Assembly (NCBI GenBank): GCA_030220185.1
Contig: JASPKZ010009651.1
Coordinates: forward strand, 62,001 to 126,000
Source of the DNA: Diploptera punctata
Lineage: Eukaryota > Arthropoda > Insecta > Blattodea > Blaberidae
DNA: 64,000 bases
Direction: 5' to 3'
This document shows, in pieces, positions 22,451 to 33,671 of this stretch. Under the pieces are notes generated by a model that saw only the letters and a program-made list of their open reading frames with translations, was not told the DNA's origin and searched no databases. Positions within the stretch are counted from its first letter, which is position 1. Each line of letters opens with the position of its first letter. The position numbers and the translations under genes are program-made.

Positions 22451-22456
22451 CAGTTA

Positions 22457-22510
22457 CTATTATTATTATTATTATTAATTTATTATTATATTATTATTAT
22501 TACTATTATT
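22457..22510 (+). repeat. (ATT)n microsatellite
   Basis: Interrupted ATT array. Confidence 0.9.
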
Positions 22511-22861
22511 AACGATAAACTGACATTCTAAAAAAACAAGATCTGTATTAGAACAAAGGTAAATTAATCTTCAAAATAAATGATAGAAAAAATCGTTCTT
22601 TCGACACATAGTCACTATAATTTCGTTATTTTTACGGTAAAATTTTGAGGAAAAAATAAGGTCAAAACCAAGGAAAACTGTTTTGGAACATATATGTTGC
22701 CAGGACTCTCAACAAATGAAAAGCGTAGATGAAATAAGAGAATATTTTCATTGTCGAGGCATTGCCTTTAGAAGATTATGATTTTACAATATAATACTAA
22801 ATCAGCACTTTTAAAATTCATTTTAAAGCACCGTTGCGGTTATGTAATAAGGCATTAATAC

Positions 22862-23049
22862 ACAATTGGTACTGGTAAATCAGTCGTCCCCAACTAAGTT
22901 ATTAATCTTCATTAGGTAGTTCCACTATGGAGGCCTTTCAACAACAATTGCAGAAGATGAAAAATTGTTTTTGAGAGGCCTCCATATTAGAACTACTTTA
23001 TGAAGTTTAATAATTTAGTTGAGGACGACTCACTTACCAGGTACCAATT
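22862..23049. mobile_element. MITE-like hairpin, ~188 bp
   Basis: Nearly the whole segment is one imperfect palindrome: the left arm begins ACAATTGGTACTGGTAA and the right arm ends TTACCAGGTACCAATT. GTCGTCCCCAACTAA pairs with TTAGTTGAGGACGAC, and GGAGGCCTTTCAA with TTGAGAGGCCTCC. The loop is about 13 nt near 22958. A related half-arm (CGTCGTCCTCAAC) occurs near 52040. Confidence 0.88.
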
Positions 23050-23889
23050 TGATATTTAATATATTATAATACTAAATATTAAGATACACATATCCACTGT
23101 AGGCCTATACATTCCACATGTAATACGCCTATATACAATTAATTAATTTAATTTAATATCTGTCACGCAGGAACTGCGTAAACTACGCGAATTCCTCAGG
23201 AAGTCGACTATATGGTACGATTTTGCTGGTTTAAGTAATAATATTTGTTTTGTTAATTAAATCATATATATACAATTATTTTGCGAGAAAAGAAACATGG
23301 AGACCGTTATAGCATTTTTAAACTACAACTTTTAAGTAAACCCGCACTCCTAATGGTCGAATTTCGCTTATTTTTGGAGAATACATTTATTGTTTTATTT
23401 CAATGAAATGTAGCTACCTAACTTCATTGTGAAAAGCCGAAAATGTTTACTATTAGAGCGTTAACAGTCCATCTACACATTTTTGTCATGTTCATATTTG
23501 GTTTGAAAAAAATACGATCAATTAAGATTTGTAAAAAATCCAAGACTCTTTTCATGAGAATAAGCTCAAAAGCTTCATTCCTTCGAATTTCGCTACAGTT
23601 CAACTTAGTCTATATTCACATCATAATGTAGTAGCAAATTGGTATTTTACATATAGTGAATACATTTAACATAGGGTGAACATTGTATTCCATCTTCGTG
23701 GAGTTAAATTTAATACCTAGAATAAAAATGAATTATACATCGAACATGAAAATCTCTCTTCTATTTAAATAATGGAATGTATTTCTTAAAAACAAAACTT
23801 GTCTCATAAGTGATACATTTTCTCTTAAATATTAATAATTTGTTAAAAAATAATCCACTAATATAACATATAATGTAATATTGGACCAA
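23050..23889. repeat. Unassigned, with blocks shared with 56.2-56.6 kb
   Basis: CCTCAGGAAGTCGACTATAT with GATTTTGCTG (near 23197-23230), and TGGTCGAATTTCGCTTA with TTTTTGGA (near 23353-23378), recur in the same order and orientation at 56.2-56.6 kb, so an old dispersed repeat is present. No frame recognised. Confidence 0.5.
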
Positions 23890-24165
23890 CAAAAAACATG
23901 TTTTCTTTTATTACGAACAATAATTTCCAAAATTTTCTTTGGTGTCCTTTCTGTCTTAAGACTGGCATACTACCAATTATTTTCCGAGTATAATGCGGGG
24001 TCAATAGAAGCCCATTATTGAACTATCCTCTTCTCAGTTCACTTGTATAATTTATGGATGTTTTACGAAGTATTATTTTAAACTCAAGCCAAACATTTTC
24101 TACCGGGTTTAGATCTGGGAATTGTTTCTATGAATTTTGGACAGTTAAAAATAACCACATTCTAT
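23890..24165 (-). pseudogene. Tc1-like transposase, C-terminal part
   Basis: The minus strand near 24130-24020 encodes FPDLNPVENVWLEFKIILRK, which contains the third catalytic residue (E of PVENVW) of a Tc1-type DDE transposase, followed by TSELRRG and a stop. Further C-terminal codons decay towards 23890. The N-terminal half is displaced to 24781-25015. Confidence 0.8.
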
Positions 24166-24780
24166 AAAAAAAAAAACAGTACTTTACCTTTCCCCAATAT
24201 AAGAGTGCGCATGCACATGAGTTTATAGAGCTGTCGCTAGGTGGAATCACATATCTTTGAAGTCACTAGATGACAGCACGTTCAGTATGACCAACCTTCG
24301 AAATAAATTCCCAAACGTTTATTAAAAATTGACGTACATTAATTTCTCCTTTCCTAACCTAACAAAAGAAAATGTATGCTTATTATTTACTTAAGTGTAC
24401 ACTAACACTAACCTAACAAAAATAGTGTAATTGAGTTTCTGATGGTGGCAACATTGGGGGAGGAGGGAAAATAGCTAGTTAGTATCACAGTATTGTCTAA
24501 AAATGTCGTAGAGTTACCGTGTTTTTTGTAAATAAATGCATACGTAAAAACTGCAAAAGAATGTTATAAATACTGTTGAAAAACGTTTAAAATATTACAA
24601 AATATTAGTAAATACAGACGAACTACTTAGAGTAACAGTATTTATTACAAGAATATCCTACGGAAAATGAAGTAAAGGTAATGTACGTTGAGCCACACAA
24701 TATTTTAGCAAATTTATGGAGATTTGAGTTGTGAATTTTAGATAATCTGCTTAATTTTACAAAAAATTAAGCAAACTCTC
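24166..24780. other. Foreign segment splitting the Tc1 remnant
   Basis: About 0.6 kb separates two parts of one transposase. It holds a CTAACCTAACAAAA motif twice (near 24355 and 24411). It is either an insertion, starting after an A run at 24168, or a rearrangement; no TIR or target duplication was found. Confidence 0.45.
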
Positions 24781-25015
24781 CTACGCCTACTGTACAGTAG
24801 ATGAAATGTACCCCTGTACCAATGCATTACCTCCACCATGTTTAACTAAGAGTAAATCGTTACTTTCAAAATCTTCATTTGCTTCACGACATATAATTAA
24901 CTTCCCATTAGAACCAAAAACATTCATCTTGGTTTCGCCATAGAAAAGCACATCATTTCTTATCCTTATTAACACATTATCCTGAAAATTAAGATCTTCC
25001 TTCTATTCCGCCCTT
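24781..25015 (-). pseudogene. Tc1-like transposase, central part
   Basis: The minus-strand frame 24975-24787 has NDVLFYGETKMNVFGSNGKL and LVKHGGGNALVQGY, the Tc1 block around the first catalytic Asp. Here the expected Asp of the (S/D)E motif reads Gly (FYGET), so catalysis is lost. The second catalytic Asp segment is missing. Confidence 0.85.
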
Positions 25016-25417
25016 TTTGTGTACAGTTTTCGATCCCTTAATTGCATACATAAACGGCATGAAGTCTGATTGGTGAGATAGCTACAATACATTTTACGTC
25101 ACTAATACATTTCTACTAGAGGATATGCATTTTTGAAAGACACAGCATAGAACAGGTTTGTACTTTCTCTTATCTATACTCAGTGCGGTAATGTATGTGC
25201 GAGTTCACCGGGGTTCTTAGTGTACGTAGCACCCCCCTCAGTGTTCTATCTACTTCGCTTGCGTATGGCTTTGTCGTCATTATATCTTGCTTTTAATATA
25301 CTTTCGTACCGTTTCTGGATTGTTTTCTTGCCGAACCTATCCCACATTTTATAAGTTATTTTCGGAGCACTTATTCTCGGGATCACTTTTAGCCATCCGT
25401 AGTATGAACCATTATTT
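25016..25417. other. Unassigned DNA
   Basis: Nothing recognised; ends at the TAAG tail of the LINE-A copy. Confidence 0.45.
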
Positions 25418-25444
25418 TCTTACTTACTTACTTACTCACTGGCA

Positions 25445-25912
25445 CTATCGAACCCGTAGGTTCATGGCCGCACGGACATAAGCTCTCCATACATCCCTAT
25501 CCTGAGCTAATGCTTTCCAATCATTCCCTGTATAATCTACTTCCCTCAAATCATAGTTAATGTTGTTCTCCCACCTCATTCTTGGTCTACCAACTGGGCG
25601 TATTCCTTCTGGCTTTCCTACAAGAAGTTTCCATGCACGTCTTTCATTCCCCATACGCGCAACATGTCCTGCCCAACGCAGTCTACGGGACTTAACTGTT
25701 CTTATTATATCTGGCTTCCTATAAAGACCATGTAGTTCATTGTTATGTAGTCTTCTCCATTCACCTGTCTGTTCATCTCTCTTTGGTCCAAAAATTTTCC
25801 TAAGAACTTTATTCTCATATACTCGTAATCTCCTTTCCTCCCTTAAAGTAAGAGTCCATGTTTCGCACCCATATAATATAACTGGTAGAATAATAGTTTT
25901 ATATATTTTCTT
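25445..25912 (-). pseudogene. LINE-A C-terminal region
   Basis: The minus-strand frame carries [59 protein letters not shown] and AAMNLRVR at the end. It is separated from the palm by the 0.72-kb repeat at 25914-26635. The same blocks occur at 16.2, 34.0, 46.9 and 57.2 kb. Confidence 0.9.
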
Positions 25913-25913
25913 A

Positions 25914-26635
25914 AGTAATGCCACGAGTGATTTCCAAATTATCGATAAATTCACGACTCACGAAGTGAGGAGTGAATTTATCTAGAGAATTTGGAAATCA
26001 AGAGTGGCATTTGTTAGGACTATTTAACGAATAAAATTAAGCTGTTTACTCACAAATCATTATTTAACTGTAGTTATTTCAAAATATTTATATATTTAAT
26101 GCAAACGGCGATGTTTGAAAACAAATGAGAAACGATAGGTACGCTTCTACTGCTTCTTTTGTTTATCACTGCAACCAGATCATACTATTTATTGCCAAAG
26201 AAACGCAATATTGTAAGAATGCTCTCTAGTGGAGAAAAAATGAAAACATCAATCTGTATATTAATTCATTTCTGATGTCGTATGATGTAAATATTACAAT
26301 TATATTTTTCTGGATTATTACCTGGGAAAAAATACATTTAAGAAAGTCAAACAGTGGTTTCTTTTTTTGGTGGTATAATAAATTGCTACAAATGTTGACA
26401 TGTATGCACTATATATACAATCTGGTAGCCGTATTTCTTATAGGCTCAGTCACTGCAAAATAACGGTCAGACCTGTTCAGAATATTAAAAACGAGGAGCT
26501 TTGTTTAATATATGGTAATTATAACACTGATAAATATTTCGTGAAACACGACTCTGATTGGTTGTAAAACAGAAATCATTGAAACGTGATTGGTCATTGA
26601 CTCCCATTTGGGACATGAGTTAAATAGTCAGCTTA
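25914..26635 (+). repeat. ~0.72-kb dispersed repeat with hairpin end, copy 1
   Basis: Starts with a ~100-bp palindrome (AATGCCACGAGTGATTTCC … GGAAATCAAGAGTGGCATT), with centre CGACTCACGAAGTGAGG near 25958. GACTATTTAAC near 26018 is matched by the inverted GTTAAATAGTC near 26625. No protein. It interrupts LINE-A between the post-palm block and the LYGCETW block. Copy 2 is at 60014-60771 and an inverted scrap at 55884-56022. Confidence 0.85.
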
Positions 26636-27033
26636 ACGTTTTTTGAAAGGAGTTGGGACATCAAAAGTCTCTGCAATGCATAATAGCATGCATTTCCAGA
26701 ATTTAGCCTATGTTTAATTTTTTTGTGCATCTCATTCCTATTTGTGATTATTGTTCCTAGGTATTTGAATTCAGCCAATTCCTCAAAATTTCCCTCATTG
26801 TCATTAGCTGTCCATTTCCATTATATAATGTACTTCTACGTGTGACCATATATTTAGTTTTACTGATATTTACTTCCAGTCCTAATTTCTTAGTGTTACT
26901 CAATAGTGTGTGCGTGTTGGCCTTTAGTATCTCCTCGCTATCGGCCAGTAGTACTACATCATCAGCATAAACTAACAGCTTATTAATACCATTCAGTTGT
27001 AAGCCTTCCTCATTCTCTAAAGATTTAATGGCA

Positions 27034-27345
27034 TGCTGGCACGCCGTAGCGTAGTGGTTAAGGCACTGCGCTACAAGTCGGAAGGTCGAGGGTTCAAGTC
27101 CCGGTTGGGTCAGGATTTTTAAACTGACCAAAATTTTCTGGCGGCACTATGGCCCTGGGGTCGACTGAGCCTCTAACGTAAATGAGTACCAGACGCTTGT
27201 TCTGGGGTAAAGGCGGCCGTCACGCAGGGCTGACAACCCGGCTGACATCTAAGTGCCGATTGTCTAGAAAAAAGTGGGAGCCTTAACCTCCTACTACCCC
27301 AAGGGCCTCCCGAGGCCTGTAGTGGGACCACTTTTACTCTAGTAC
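27034..27345 (+). mobile_element. SINE-2, full length, inside LINE-A
   Basis: The tRNA-like head GTAGCGTAGTGGTTAAGGCA has B box GGGTTCAAGTCCCGG. The body contains GGATTTTTAAACTGACC and CTGGGGTCGACTGAGCC, and the 3' end GTGGGACCACTTTTACT. It separates the SPLLFNF and YADD motifs of LINE-A. Confidence 0.92.
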
Positions 27346-27709
27346 AAAATTAAATAGTAGAGGAGATAGTGCATCTCCTTGCTTCAACCCATTCTGGAAT
27401 TCAAAAGTGTCTGAAAACTGTTTGCCTACACGCACCCTACTCGTTGAGCCATTTAGACACATTCGTATAAGTCTAACTAACTTTTTAGGAATTCCGAACT
27501 CCAGCAGGATACTATATAACTTCTCCCTCTTAATTGAATCATATGCTTTTTTGATGTCTACATATAGTTGATGTACAGTACCATTATATTCCCATTTCTT
27601 TTCTAAAATCTGTCTTATACTAAAAATCTGATCTGTTGTAGACCTGTTTCTTCTAAATGCACATTGATGATCTCCTAGAATGTCATCAATATAGGGAGTA
27701 AGTCTGCTT

Positions 27710-28058
27710 GTATGGATGTGAAACTTGGGCTCCAGTGAAAAGACAGAAGGATAGAATACAGACGGCAGAGATGCGGTTCCTAAGACAAGTAAAAGGATGT
27801 ACAAGACTTGATAGAATAAGAAATGAGGATATAAGAGAAGAATTGAAAGTACAGCCTTTATTGGATAAAGTCACGAATTACAGACAGAAATGGATTGATC
27901 ACATGGATGGAATGAGTAAGGAGAGATATCCATTGTTAGCCAGGAACTATCAAGCAAGAGGAAGGCGTGATGTTGGAAGACCTAGAAGACGTTGGGCTGA
28001 TGCAATATGAAGTCGGAACGGGCAATTGCCTAATCCCTGGAGTGATGATGATGATGAT
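27710..28058 (+). mobile_element. LINE-C, 5'-truncated, opposite strand to host LINE-A
   Basis: GTCTGCTT at 27702-27709 and 28059-28066 brackets 349 bp encoding GCETWAPVKRQKDRIQTAEM, RFLRQVKGCTRLDRIRNEDI and GRRDVGRPRRRWADAI, followed by a stop and a (GAT)n tail. The tail read in antisense gives a spurious poly-His in LINE-A's frame. The ends join to continuous LINE-A coding sequence, confirming the insertion. Confidence 0.93.
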
Positions 28059-28754
28059 GTCTGCTTACTAATATATTTGTTAGAATTTTGTACGAAGTTG
28101 AAAGTAATGAGATGCCCCTATAGTTGTTGCAATCAGTTTTATCTCTTTTCTTATAAATTGGTACGATAATTGATTCCTTCCATTCATCTGGAAGAGCTTC
28201 TTTTTCCCAAATCATACTAAGCAACCAGCGTATCTTGTCCATCAATTTTTCTCTCCCCCTGATTTTATCAGTTTCTGCTGGGATCTCATCTGAACCTGAT
28301 GCTTTATACATCTTCAATTTTTCAATTGCCATATCAACCTCTAATGCACTTGGCTCTGCGACTAGCATTTCTGCTGTCTGTAACTTATCCTCCTCTATGT
28401 CCTGTTCTGTATGTACATTTAATAGCTGATTAAAATAACTTTTCCATCTATTTAATATACTCTTGGAATCTGCAATCATATCCCCATTTTCATTCCGAAT
28501 TATGTTTGTTCTAGCCTGAAACCCTTTCTTCTCTATACTAATTCCCTGATATAATTCTCTAATGTTCCTATTTTTTGCATTCATTTCAAGATCATTAATC
28601 TTCTCTCTCAAATATTCCCTCTTCTTACTCTTTAGTAACTTGGTGGTTTCCCGTCTAACACTACCCAATTGCTCTAAATTTACCTCATTTGGCTCGTGTA
28701 ACCATTTCATTTTTGCTAGCTTTCTTTTCTTTACAATGTCGGGCACATACCTCA

Positions 28755-29924
28755 TCAAACCATTTCTTGTTTTGCCTCTTTTTTTAAACAACCAATGCTT
28801 TCTGATGCTGACAATCTAATAGTATCTCTTATAGCCTCCCATTCTTTATTTATATCAGTTTCTTCTTCGTTTGCCACATTGTCATCTGAAGATTCCAGTA
28901 CTTCAAATCGATTAGCAATTTTGATTTGGTATTCTTGCCGCATTTCATCATTTTTCAAGTTTTTTAATTCATATTTTAGAGAATCATCTTTAGCGTTTGT
29001 TCCTCTCATAAGCGATAGCCGTTGTCTGATTTTCACCTTGACCAGATGATGATCTGAATTGCAGTCTGTCCCTCTAACTGATCTAATATCAATGATGCTA
29101 TTGTGCCAGCGTTTATCCACTAATACATGATCTATCTGGTTCCGAGTTTCTCCATCTGGGGACGTCCAGGTGTATTTATGAATATCCTTATGCTGAAATG
29201 TTGTGCTCTTAACAATGAGATTCTTTGATGTGGCAAATGTGACTAATCTAACCCCGTTGTCGTTACTATCTTCATGAAGACTGAATTTGCCTATTGTTGG
29301 TTTGAATATATCTTCCCGCCCCACTTTTGCATTAAAATCTCCTAAGACAATTTTCATATGATATCGTGAAAGGCTATCAAATAAGCATTCTAATTCTTCA
29401 TAGAACTCATCCTTGATCTTGTCATCTTTATCTTCTTTGGGGGCATGTACATTTACAATTATAAAATCATGTCGTTTACCCTTTAGAATTATGTATGATA
29501 TCCTATCACTAACAAACTTAATATCTCGGATAGCGGATAGGATCCTCCTTCTGACTAAAAAACCTGTTCCAAATGCAGGTCTTTCTGCACCCCCATAGTA
29601 TAATGCAAAGCTTCCTGATTCCTGACTACCTTCTCCTGGCCACCTAACTTCCTGTAAAGCGACTATATCCAAGGGCGATTTATCCAATTCCCGCGTTAAT
29701 ATCTCTAGTGCCCCGCTATTGTATAAAGTCCTAACATTCCACGTTCCTAGGAACATGTCCCTTGTGTTTGAGCCTTTGGCATGGGTTCCCCTGAAGTAGT
29801 CCCCGCCCGGAGAACCGAATGGGGGACTATTTGACCTCCGGAAAATTTTACCCCAGTAGAACCCATGTCCGCATTTCTTGACGGTTGTATTTTTACGGTG
29901 AAAGATCGTCACTCTTTCGACCAA
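28755..29924 (-). pseudogene. LINE-A apurinic-type endonuclease domain (389 codons open)
   Basis: The endonuclease would nick target DNA to prime reverse transcription. Motifs: GTWNVRTL (Asn about residue 63), ALQEVRW (Glu about 92), IIVNVHAP, VLGDFNAKVG (Asp/Asn about 196-198), TWTSPDGETRNQIDHVL (Asp about 265) and NSDHHLV (Asp-His about 291-292). All catalytic residues of the exonuclease/endonuclease fold are present. The first ~55 residues look like read-through of 5' UTR. The frame ends at 28755, where an A-run near 28780-28787 appears to have slipped; the next ORF overlaps in another frame. Confidence 0.88.
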
Positions 29925-30066
29925 GGTACTTATATTTCGTCTGGCTTATCACCTTCGACCAGTCCGGCATGGGTAACCCTATCGGCAGCAATGCTACCGC
30001 CGGCATAGCTCTCAGGATCATTTAAGCACACAAGCCACTCCACCACGACAAGGTAAAGATACTCAG

Positions 30067-32850
30067 ATAATTTTTAGCTTAACTACGATGATGAGATGGT
30101 TATACATAATGTGTGTACTCACCACTTGGAAGAGCATGCTATTCTGGATAGAGCGCTGATGAACACACAAATCAACTTAATTAATGTAAATCATGTAGGC
30201 TTAAAATTGAATAGCTTTGTACTGTGTAAGAATTCCCCATGTGAATCACGAAACACAAGTTTTCCCTCTTGCAGCGAGAAAAAGTGGTTTATTCAATTCA
30301 TTTATATATATAGACTATATTTATGTTATTGGTAATCTATAATCACATTTATAGTAGGATTTCAATATCATAATAAATATGAAAGTTTAAGTTAATAATT
30401 TTATATTTTAAAATTCTTTTAATATTTAAATATAACTTAAATAAAGAAAAAACATCTAAATAATTAATTGTTGTTCATTGTTGAATAAAAATGTCTCAGT
30501 AACAATTACATAAATTGTGTTATACAACAGTCTTTCTTAATAATGCTTTTAAAATTTTTTAAGTCATTGTTGTCAGAAATATAAAACTTTCTGTTATAAC
30601 TGTAATAAGAACACCTGCCTACCTTCATATTTTTAAATAAAAGTATACTAAATTCTGATTGGATGTTAAAACAATTAACTTTTTGATTTGACAAATCAAA
30701 TTTAAACATTATATTAACCAATAGAATTTAAAATATAACATCATGTGATGTAATAATGTTTTTTTAAAATTATAACAGAATTACACTAGTCATTCAGCAT
30801 ATAATTTTCATCAAGGATAGAAGCAATAACAGCTCTCCTGATAAAATGTGATATTTAATATCAGAAGAATAGTTCATTCAAAAAAAAAAAAGAAAATCAT
30901 TTAATTTTAATTGACGGTGAAGAATAATACCACCTATATTTACTTGATCTGCTGGGAAATTAAATAGTAAATAAATTTACAATTATATCTACAAGAAACA
31001 GTTTTCAGTGATTGTGAAGTGTTTTCCTATCCTGTGTACCAACTACCGACCCTAAGACAAGAATCCGTCTCTACCGAAAATAAAACCCAACCTGAACCAG
31101 TAATTCTTTTTGGGACACTAATCCTTCCAAATGTTACTACATCATCGGATATAAAGAGAGTTAGCAGCTTCAAGATGTCACCACAAGATGGGAAAAGAAT
31201 TATGCTTTGCTTCACATTATAATGATATTAATTCGACCGTTTATCATGTGATGTTTCTTTTAGAGTCCTTCCAACAACTTTCGAAAATGTTAAACATAAG
31301 AATGTAATAAAAAAGTAAAATCCCCTCATGAAATTTCGAGAGGGAAAGTTTCGGAGTATAAAATCAACCCTTCCCGTAAAGCTTTATAAAAAAGATGTGA
31401 CTGTGGGATGGCAGCACTGGTTGCATCGTTAGGCAGATGTTATGTCGTGGCACTTAACTGGAAGAGAAACTGTTATAAAAACACTCAGTTCATTACGTGG
31501 AGAGCACTCTTGTGTTCATGACGCAAAACTCTAATCACCTCTATCTGACCCATGAGCTGCTTGGATTGGTATGGCAATTTTATATACTTATTTTCTATTC
31601 ATACGCAGCAAATAAATGTGAGAGTGAGTGTTTATAAGGCTTAGAGTATGTAAACACCAATACTGACGACAATATTTGAAAATCGTAGAATTAAATAACA
31701 CTAATATGTAAACGTAAAGGCAAATTATCAGTTGTACATCTCGGCCAAGCGAAGAGTTGATCTGGAGCATTAGAGCACTGTAGCTCACGTGAGACTAGTT
31801 TAAAGAAGAATACGATATATTGTTTGAGCATCGGATCTGTGCCCCCTAAGGTATGCGAATTGAACCCTAATTCCATTTCTGCCTCGGTAAATCATTTTCC
31901 TCCCTGCATTACTATATTTCTCTTTTCTATGTCTCCCTTTCTTCCCTCTCGCTTCTCATAAATTTGAACCTTCTTGCGAGACAGATTATTTGCACTTGCA
32001 GTCCAGTGTTGCCAAATCAATATGAATATTGTAGGACGATGTGGTGAAAGAAGTCATAGCATTCTGCGATGAAGAGAAACAAACAGGTCAGTATCTGTTT
32101 CCTATCAATCAGTAATACTTAACCTTACATTATTCAATATTCAACAGACGTGATACAGTTTGGGAGAATATTGGCAACATCCCTACTCGGAAAGGTTTGT
32201 GTCTGCTGTTTGGCGTGGTGGGAGGGAAACGAGTAGAATTGAGTGAGTACGGGCGTTACATTTTCTAAAAACGATGATATCACTTAAAGTAGACAGATCC
32301 GATGGTCCGACAATACTTATTGCTATACCGTCAATAATTTAGACCAGCCATCACCAACTGATGGGCGAGTCACTCGATTCGGAGTATTATTCCTAAACAA
32401 TTGCGAGGAAAGGGAGAACCCGGAAGAGGAGTTGAGGAGAAATGTTGATGTCATGTATACCTTCATTCCCTTGACAGCAAAGTGGTTATTCTTGTTCACT
32501 GTTCAAGTTCAGTAAAATCTGTCAGTTGCCATAAATGTCAACACTGCTATTACAGCTTCAATACTTCATTCGAAGTAACATTTTATTATTATTACATAAC
32601 AAAGTGTTTAATTGTAATATCATGGATTACTTATAACATTATCTTTTTTATTATTAAATTTAAATCTTTATATTTTGTTGTTACTTTTTTACTATAAAAT
32701 ACAAAGCCCAAAAATATGAAATAATTTCATAAATTGTATTTTTGTTAAATGTATTTCTATATTCAAAACAAATTGAATATATTTTTTTATTTCTCCTACG
32801 ATAAAATTGTCCTCGTTATATTTGGTTAATTTTTTAAAGATAAAAAATAA
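30067..32850. other. Unassigned AT-rich DNA
   Basis: About 2.8 kb without a recognised gene or repeat copy. A weak tRNA-like stretch (GAATTGAACCCTAATTCC near 31856, minus-strand B box) may be an old SINE. Inverted hexamers flank ATCATGTGAT near 30740. Confidence 0.45.
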
Positions 32851-32854
32851 GCAT

Positions 32855-33105
32855 TATCCCACTACAAGCCTTGTAAGGCCCTTATGGAAGCAGGAAGTTA
32901 AGGTTCCTACTTTAATAGACAATGCCAGCCGAATCGTCGGCACTGTGACGATCTCCTTAACCCACAGAACAAATGTCTGGTACTCATTCCTGTTACACGT
33001 TGAACAGCTCCAAGATCCATGGTGCCATCAGAAAGTTTTAGCCAGTTTAAAAATTCTGACCCCCACCAGGCCAGGAAAGGACCCTCTCGCTTGTAGCATA
33101 TAGCC
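32855..33105 (-). mobile_element. SINE-2, degraded
   Basis: Same blocks as the 27.0- and 61.2-kb copies on the minus strand: GTCTGGTACTCATTCC, GCCAGTTTAAAAATTCTGAC and AGACAATGCCAGCCG. The tRNA head is reduced to CTCGCTTGTAGC. Heavily mutated, so older. Confidence 0.8.
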
Positions 33106-33236
33106 TTAACAATTACGTTACGGTGCACATTATTCTAAAAGTGAACAAACACGATCAAAATTAATATATCCTCAAGATACGATAATTATTTAATTCCGAT
33201 TCCGATTGAGGGTCTTTCCACTTTTCAGCGGTTGCC

Positions 33237-33545
33237 CTTTTACCAGCCGGCTGCTGGCCCTTCACATCCACATGTGTCAATCACAGAGGTAGATGATCAA
33301 CAGCCAGTGTAGGGGTGACATGTGGTTAGCATGTCGAGTCCCCCAGCCGATATAGCTGGTTCCTCAACCTGGAGCCGCTACTTATTGTAGCTACCCAATT
33401 GCCTCACGATGCTGGGTGGGCACCGGTCCCATACTGTCCGAAATACCATGAGAAAATTTCTTCCCCCATGGAGACTCGAACCAGCGCAAGTCCCGTAGCT
33501 CTGCGCCAAGGCTTCCTACCTTAACCGCTCGGCTACGGCGCGGGA
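33237..33545 (-). mobile_element. SINE-4, copy 1
   Basis: On the minus strand a tRNA-like head (complement of GCTCGGCTACGGCGCGGG at 33525-33545, B-box region near 33475) is followed by a body containing AGGGGTGACATGTGGTTAGC (plus-strand view) and GCTGGGTGGGCACCGGT. The same order occurs at 45575-45892. Confidence 0.85.
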
Positions 33546-33671
33546 CTAATTATTTAATAAGCAAGAAAATGTCTTACATAGTTCGTAAGCGTCCGATTAT
33601 AATTTGAGTTAATCTGAAAAAAAACCTGACTTAAAACTATCATTGTGCAAGAGTTTTTAATATTAATAATT

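Larger units (their letters stand above)
26757..28791 (-). pseudogene. LINE-A reverse transcriptase, broken into pieces
   Basis: Piece 1 (28791-28059) holds the fingers: WKESIIVPIYKKRDKTDCNN and NYRGISLLSTSYKILTNIL. Piece 2 (27701-27346) has FRRNRSTTDQ, LYVDIKKAYDS (first Asp) and NGLKQGDALSPLLFNF. Piece 3 (27040-26757) has LLVYADDVVLLAD (Asp pair) and GLEVNISKTKYMV. The breaks are LINE-C and SINE-2 insertions plus small indels. With insertions ignored, all palm motifs survive, so inactivation is mostly by interruption. Confidence 0.85.
25418..30066 (-). mobile_element. LINE-A, near full length, RTE-like, carrying three insertions
   Basis: On the minus strand: 5' UTR with CTTGTCGTGGTGGAGTGG near 30055, endonuclease, reverse transcriptase, C-terminus, then a stop and a tail of TAAG units at 25418-25440. 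Insertions: LINE-C at 27710-28058 (8-bp duplication GTCTGCTT), SINE-2 at 27034-27345, and a ~0.72-kb repeat at 25914-26635. Removing them leaves about 3.3 kb, the usual length of an RTE-clade element. Clade assignment rests on layout and motifs. Confidence 0.88.

Noticed and set aside
28030..28080. Run of histidines at the end of a reverse transcriptase frame
   Set aside because: It is the antisense of the GAT tail of the inserted LINE-C.
30067..32850. Several 60-100 codon frames as possible host genes
   Set aside because: No start context, domain, codon bias or splice-linked continuation could be seen.
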